A stretch of DNA of 64,000 bases. Origin: Rhodeus uyekii. Taxonomy: Eukaryota > Chordata > Actinopteri > Cypriniformes > Acheilognathidae. The position numbers and the translations under genes were made by a program. Location: assembly GCA_037043235.1 (NCBI GenBank), contig JAWRVZ010000003.1, positions 9,031,501 to 9,095,500 on the forward strand, written 5' to 3'. Position 1 is the first letter of the stretch; the number at the start of each line of letters is the position of its first letter. The notes beneath the pieces are model-generated. The model did not search any database and was not told the origin of the DNA. It saw only the letters and a list, made by a program, of their open reading frames with translations. This document shows, piece after piece, positions 58,795 through 64,000 of this stretch.

Positions 58795-59851
58795 GTATAG
58801 ACTAATTGTCTAGTGGTTGCCTTGAGATTTTCCTATGTGGTTTTGCAATAGGGTTTTTCAATAAGAGTAAAATAAGAGCTGTGTAAACATAACTTGACGA
58901 TGCTTGGACGTTTTGTTACGTAAACACCAATATCTAAAAGGTGAATTTATTTAAAAATGTTATTATCAAATGTTATTGGTGCTCAAGTATTAATAAAACT
59001 CGTATTATCACTGTTTTTACACAATTTTTATGTAAATGTGATGCATATTTTTTCAGAATTTTTTTTATGAATACAAAGTTTAAAAGAATAGCATTTATTT
59101 GAAATGGGAATCTTTTTCTACCATTATAAATATTGCTGTGCCATTATCTGAATAAATTACATTTTATGTTAAAATAGAAAACAAATATAATAATATGTCT
59201 CAATATCACTGTATTTTTGATCAAATAAATGCACCCTTGGTGAGCAATAAGAGGCTTCCTTCAAAAACATAAAAAAATCTTGATTATTCCAAACTTTTGA
59301 CTGGTAAGTGTAATGTATTTTGCTTGAGTGACTACTTAAAAAATGTATCTACAATTAAATAGCATGTTTATTATCAAAGACTAATTTCTTCAGATTCATC
59401 ATTTTTGAAAACTCATTTTGCAGCATATGAAACCCTATCGGATGAGCAAAAGAGGCGAGAGTACGACCAGTTAGGAGACAATGCGTTCAGCAGTGAAGAC
59501 GTGAACGGAGGGCAGCGTTTTCATCATTCCTTTGATTTCAACTTCGACGACATGTTCAGAGACTTCGATATCTACAGCCAAAACAGGCACGCTCGCCCAA
59601 AACGGCACTTTGAAGATCACTTCAAGTCCCATCAGCAAGCACACAACCGCCACAAGAGACACTTTCAGGGCACTTTTGGTACCGGAGGCTTCGAGGACAT
59701 GTTTGAAGATATGGAGAAGATGTTTACATTTGACCGACACATAAAAAGGACAGAGAGCAAGTTTCAGGGCACAACCAAACAGCACTGCAGAACGGTGACC
59801 CAGCGAAAAGGAAACATGGTCACCACGTACACGGACTGCACCTCATCCTGA
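58441..59851 (+). CDS. dnajb9: DNAJB9 / ERdj4, ER-lumen J-domain co-chaperone
   Basis: Two coding exons (58441-58657 and 59424-59851) give 214 residues; human is 223. Residues 1-23 are a signal peptide (MATAQSTLMFAVCILLITEL, then ILA). The J domain is at about 25-92 with KDYYEILGVPKDAT, the HPD tripeptide at 54-56 and YETLSDEQKRREYD. Then follow a Phe/Asp-rich segment (SFDFNFDDMFRDFD), a basic His-rich region and a conserved C-terminus (QHCRTVTQRKGNMVTTYTD). The HPD motif drives ATP hydrolysis by BiP (HSPA5). ERdj4 is induced by the unfolded protein response, promotes ERAD and keeps IRE1 repressed. The start context gcaATGg is adequate and follows the acceptor by 12 bases. There is no ER-retention tetrapeptide, as expected for this family. 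Confidence 0.96.
58658..59423 (+). other. dnajb9 intron with AT microsatellite and repeat
   Basis: AT run at about 58759-58790 and an interspersed fish repeat at 59030-59312 (aatagcatttatttgaaatg; ccaaacttttgactgg). The repeat ends about 110 bases before the acceptor. Confidence 0.75.
59424..59851 (+). CDS. dnajb9: dnajb9 last coding exon
   Basis: Acceptor cattttgcag; completes the split Ala, then YETLSDEQ to the stop after DCTSS. Confidence 0.95.
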
Positions 59852-61035
59852 GCATCGGAGCGGGACGCGGCTTGGACCTTCACACTTGTCTGATTTAGAT
59901 TGAGTTATTAATTTGCTGCTGTGATGAGTGGGTTTGATTTTTACCAGTGACTAATCTGTTATTTAAGATGCATTTTGAGTTTAAGTTCATTAGATTGACA
60001 TCTACAATTGACACTACATTGGATAGTGGCGTCTTATTAGCCTCAAAGCCTAGTTTTAGGCTTTCATGAGTTTGTTAGCACCAAAACATAAAAAAGGTCA
60101 TTCGTTAATTAATGACAAACTATTACAATATCAGTGTGTATTTAGATTTACATCGCACTTTCTTGTTGTTATATGCACTGAAATTCAGTTTCAGGCCTGG
60201 TTAGCTACTAAACTCCTGTCGCATTGAAAGAATGAATGTACTGAAATCTTGAATCGCGACAGACCTTTTATCTCTTCCATTAAATTCTCCTCTTATCCAA
60301 GATTGTACATTTAGTTGTTTTGGTGCTGAACAGTCATAATATTAGTGTTTAATCTTTAGTGTTTGCATCTTCATGAACTGCTCTTTTATTTTTGTGTGAA
60401 GCTAAACAAATGTTTGATGCATTGCAGTGAATGATATAGTTGAATTAGTTTCTTTCAAACTCGCACTTGTTCGATCGAGAGGTGCCTTTCCCATTCATTG
60501 TGGTTGGTTCAGTTTATTGTGATCGGATTGGAGCACTTTTGTGACCTTGTGTATTATAGTTTGCATGGCTGAGAGAAAGTAGATCTCTGTTTTTGTCATG
60601 TATATCAGTTATCTGGTTGGGTTTGTAAACAGGTTTTGTTTTAGGAAAGTACAAGTCTGATATTTTTCTCTAAGCCAAAGTGTATTTTGACTGAACTTTT
60701 CCCTAAAAAGAAACAAGGGAATGTACCAACTTAGCATTTGCCTGAATGTTGTGTTTTTTTTGTTTGTAAATACAATGCATAACCCAGCTGTGTTACTGTA
60801 TGACATCACCTGTGACCTGTTTTGTTGAATAATCCCATGTGCAATATTTAAAGGCAGCTCTCCTTTTGGTTTAACTGTTAACCGCTGACATAATTGTTCT
60901 GTTATGAGTCTTGGTAGACTCATCTGGCACTTTCTTTATTTTAATCCTATGGATAAAATAAATCTTAAATAGCCTTTTTGAACCCAGTTGTCTGTATACT
61001 TAGGTTAACAATAAATTGTGTTCAAAACTGTTTGT
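59852..61035 (+). other. dnajb9: dnajb9 3'UTR with two poly(A) signals
   Basis: AATAAA at 60957-60962 and 61010-61015, the latter followed by ttgtgttcaaaactgtttgt. About 1.1-1.2 kb of non-repetitive UTR. Confidence 0.65.
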
Positions 61036-61824
61036 TTGAGGTCCCTTTTTTTTAGGATTTTTATTAAACACAAATATTTATTTCTGTGTTGACTGCAACA
61101 TACATATGTAGTTTCTGACATACATAGAATTTGTTACATATTTAAATGACCATGAGATAGAACAAGAAAAAGGCGTGTTATACAATTATTAATATTATTG
61201 GAGTTTGATAAAAAAAAATCTAATATTTTATAAATAACTAAACAATACGGAAGTGTTTTGTGTATATGTAAACAAAAAAGGCTCTTAGATCATGTAAAAT
61301 TATTAATTAAAATGAAATATTGATAGATAATTTAAGTGTCATTTTTACATTTTGGATTTAACTCTCAATTTGTCCACTTCAAATGTGTGTATTATTAATG
61401 AACATTTCTCTTGGTGTGTTTACATTACAAAAAGAAGCGTTTCTGCTCAGATAACCATATTAATAACACCTCACGTGTCATAATTTATGTAGTATTGGTA
61501 TTTTAACTATGTTCTACCGCACCCAAACATGTTTTCCTGAATGCTACAAAATAGTTTTGGTGCACCCTTAGTTACGGTTGCCTTGACGCATCCATTCAGA
61601 ACAACGCTTGTTATTGTAGTTTATTTCCAGAAAATTCAAAAGTGGGTCAACAGCTGTTGTGCCGCCTAAAACTACAATTCCCACAATGCACCAGCGCATA
61701 GCTTTTCCGCGGCCGGGTTGTTTCACAGTGCCACAGTGAGGGACATTGGATGACTTTGTGCCGTGTTTAGCCGCGGTAGTCGCCTTAGCTCATTCATTTT
61801 TGACGGGAAGAGATCGTCAACGCG
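61036..61824 (+). promoter_or_regulatory. dnajb9-dnm1l spacer and dnm1l promoter/5'UTR
   Basis: The first 600 bases are AT-rich and featureless. From about 61640 composition shifts to GC/CpG-richer sequence (ccgcggccggg, agccgcgg). The transcription start is probably between 61700 and 61760. Confidence 0.55.
61671..61698 (+). promoter_or_regulatory. ZNF143/THAP11 (SBS) motif in the dnm1l promoter
   Basis: actacaattcccacaatgca followed by ccagcgca is a near-consensus long ZNF143/THAP11 site, 127-154 bases before the ATG. Confidence 0.75.
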
Positions 61825-61926
61825 ATGGAGGCTCTTATTCCTGTCATTAACAAACTCCAGGATGTTTTTAACACAGTGGGGGCGGACATTATCCAGCTGC
61901 CTCAGATTGCTGTGGTGGGAACGCAG
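61825..61926 (+). CDS. dnm1l: dnm1l coding exon 1
   Basis: 34 codons in phase 0, ending IAVVGTQ; donor gtaatt at 61927. Confidence 0.96.
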
Positions 61927-64000
61927 GTAATTTTTAGTTGCTGTTTCCATTCAGCCTGATGCAGGTTTATGGCGGTGTCTCAAAACCTAGTGAGGGACCT
62001 ACCTAGACCTCATCTCTGGGCACGAAACTTCGGGATGGAACCGAAAGTTCGAGGGCGCCTCTGAAACCCCTAGCTTTGCATTCACTCGTTTTGGCACACA
62101 GCCTGTTATTAGCTACGTCTGTTTATTTATTTTTCTTGCGACATTTTTTATATATGACAAGGTCAATAACAAATAAACGAATGTCTTTTTAAATATACCA
62201 ACCATTAAGGCAATACAATAAAACAATGAACTAGCCCTCAAATAATGTTAACTGCGCTATCCAGCTAACTAGCGTGCTAATGTAAATCCTCGCTTGTTTC
62301 CTGATTCCTATTATAATAATTGAGCTCTCAATCATATTATGTGAACGTGTTAGGGATGTGTATATGTTTTAACAGCATGAGCAATATGATAAAATGAACT
62401 CTAGATCTGCGTTGGTCTCAGTACAGGAGCAACACATGATGAGATGCGCCATGCTCGGTGTGAAATTTGACAGTTCAAGCAACATGTTTGGATTGAACAG
62501 CTGCAGGACTGTGTATGAAGGACAAACTGGGCAGATTAGTACTAAGGTGAAAAGGATTGTGTATCGTATCCATGTGGCCTTATATTAGCAATTTGCATAA
62601 TTGCATTGGCGGAAATATTGCTTGCTTACTAAATAGTGCTATAGTACCATAGACCTGAAATGCTAGTAATCCAGAGACTATCACCTCAAGAAGAAGAGTT
62701 TCCTACCATCTTCCACACGCTTCAGGTATAATAAGTCTAAAAAGTCTTAAAGCAGAGACTTTCACTGACCGCTTAAGAGGATATGGCCGTCTGGATTAAA
62801 GCCTAACGTATAAAACAATAGTCTGAAAAGGTTACCAACCAATAATTTTCCTCAGATTTTAGCAGTAGTGTTTTTGTGGACAAGATAGTTCAACGATATG
62901 GTTGCCTGAAATAATTTGTCGTTCCCATAAATAAAAATGGCAGAATTCAAATGTCATACTTCGACTGTTTTGGGCCATATAATGAAATAAATTTATTTTA
63001 TTGAACATTTAGACAAAATATAAATGAAATCTGAAATTATTGTTATGTTATTTATCTATTATGGCTCATGTAGTTGAGAATATAGAGCTTTGACTTTTGG
63101 CCCAAACTGAATGTGTATATATATCATCTGTCACACTATATCTCCCAATAATATGTCTTAGTATTAAGATGAAATTAAAATGCTTAGTTTTAGGATCAAA
63201 GCTCTGTAGTTCGTATTATTTGGCAAAAATATAATGCATTTCAATACAACGATTGGGAGATTTTACAAAATAAAACTTCCTCAAAAGCCTGATGCTTCCT
63301 ATTTTTGATACTTTATTTTACCACTATTTAAAAAAAGATGAATGGATAATCAAGTTAACTTTATCTACTTCAGTCCAGTAAATGTGTTTGACACTTGAAC
63401 CAGGATTTGAAGGTGGGATATTTTCGAATGAATAAAATCCCTTTTACTTCTAAACTATCAGTCAGATGACAGACCAGGAGGAGATTGTGTGAAACAGGTT
63501 TTTCAGTAAAGTTTGATCATGGTGATAATTTAGAGGCCTTAGACCTCATGCGTCAGAGAAACAAGCATGCAACCATCTTCTTTCTTTTCTCTCTTTTTTT
63601 GTACTTCTGATTTTGCGACAGCTCCATATATTCCTATGGCATTGCTGTTGAAGAGGAATTAGCCGGTTAAGTGGATTTACCTGTTGTAGAGTCAACGAAA
63701 GTCATCGTAAGCATTGTAATGTTTGAAGCGAATGTCATAACAGATGTCAGTAGACATTAAGATTTAAAAACGAGCAGTTCGTTCATAAATCCATTAGATC
63801 TTGCCTTCAATCTGTGGAAACACTGACTGACAGTACTGACTTGCATATTTTGTGGGGTGCATTTGAATTTCAGAGCAGCGGGAAAAGCTCTGTGCTGGAG
63901 AGTTTGGTTGGCAGAGACCTTCTGCCTCGCGGGACGGGCATCGTCACCCGCAGGCCTCTCATCCTCCAGCTGGTGCACGTAGACCCAGAGGACAGAAGAA
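61825..64000 (+). CDS. dnm1l: DNM1L (Drp1), dynamin-like fission GTPase, 5' end
   Basis: Coding exon 1 (61825-61926) and the start of exon 2 (63874 to the window end) give the first 76 residues: MEALIPVINKLQDVFNTVGA, then DIIQLPQIAVVGTQ, joined to SSGKSSVLESLVGRDLLPRG and TGIVTRRPLILQLVHV. The G1/P-loop GTQSSGKS spans the splice junction, and TGIVTRR is the switch-I G2 region of dynamins. The sequence is nearly identical to human DNM1L over this stretch. Drp1 is a cytosolic GTPase recruited to mitochondria and peroxisomes by MFF, MIEF1/2 and FIS1, where it oligomerises and constricts membranes. The start context gcgATGg is good. The rest of the gene lies to the right of the window. Confidence 0.97.
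61927..63873 (+). other. dnm1l intron 1
   Basis: AT-rich, with no transposon or gene that I can recognise. The short ORF at 62394-62588 has no family resemblance. Confidence 0.7.
63874..64000 (+). CDS. dnm1l: dnm1l coding exon 2, cut by the window end
   Basis: Acceptor tttgaatttcag ends 63873. 42 codons plus one base visible, from SSGKSSVLES to HVDPEDRR. Confidence 0.95.

Noticed and set aside
59471..59785. Antisense open frame opposite dnajb9
   Set aside because: Shadow of the conserved dnajb9 coding exon; no independent support.

Overview
The window is vertebrate nuclear DNA and almost certainly from a teleost fish, probably a cypriniform. Four recognisable vertebrate genes are split into short exons with GT/AG junctions. 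The long AT-rich introns are full of cut-and-paste DNA transposons (Tc1/mariner, pogo/Tigger-like, hAT), MITEs, tRNA-derived SINEs and long CA/TA microsatellites. There are no operons, no CRISPR array and no prokaryotic signals. Species cannot be fixed from sequence alone.

Layout. (1) 651-9131, plus strand: the last three coding exons of a KCTD1/KCTD15-family BTB gene, closest to KCTD15, with its 3'UTR to about 10825. (2) 10826-14570: intergenic, holding a Tc1-like element with a Tigger-like MITE inside it. (3) 14588-56784, minus strand: a complete 14-exon TAF4-family gene. All junctions keep frame and give a predicted 938-residue protein; the gene is convergent with kctd15. (4) 56785-57738: head-to-head promoter region. 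(5) 58441-59851, plus: dnajb9, with two coding exons, 214 aa and a predicted non-coding first exon ending at 57738. (6) 61825-64000, plus: the first two coding exons of dnm1l; the gene runs off the window.

Roles. Kctd15 is a developmental repressor acting on TFAP2 and Wnt signalling. TAF4/TAF4B is the TFIID subunit that pairs with TAF12. DNAJB9 is an ER-lumen J-protein working with BiP. DNM1L is the mitochondrial and peroxisomal fission GTPase. They form no pathway together; the neighbourhood matters for synteny. The tail-to-tail KCTD-TAF4 arrangement matches human KCTD1-TAF4B, yet the KCTD exons look more like KCTD15.

Most interesting structure. In the last kctd15 intron, at least four decayed tandem copies of the terminal exon's own 3' splice site plus exon start lie upstream of the real exon; one could still be used as an alternative terminal exon. 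Other notable items are a three-layer nest of transposons (hAT in hAT in Tc1) at 41-44.3 kb, two inverted MITE copies carrying a CRE and two CCAAT boxes, a GGTTGCTAGG minisatellite of about 0.7 kb next to a twin-hairpin element, and ZNF143/THAP11-type motifs in the dnm1l and taf4 promoters.
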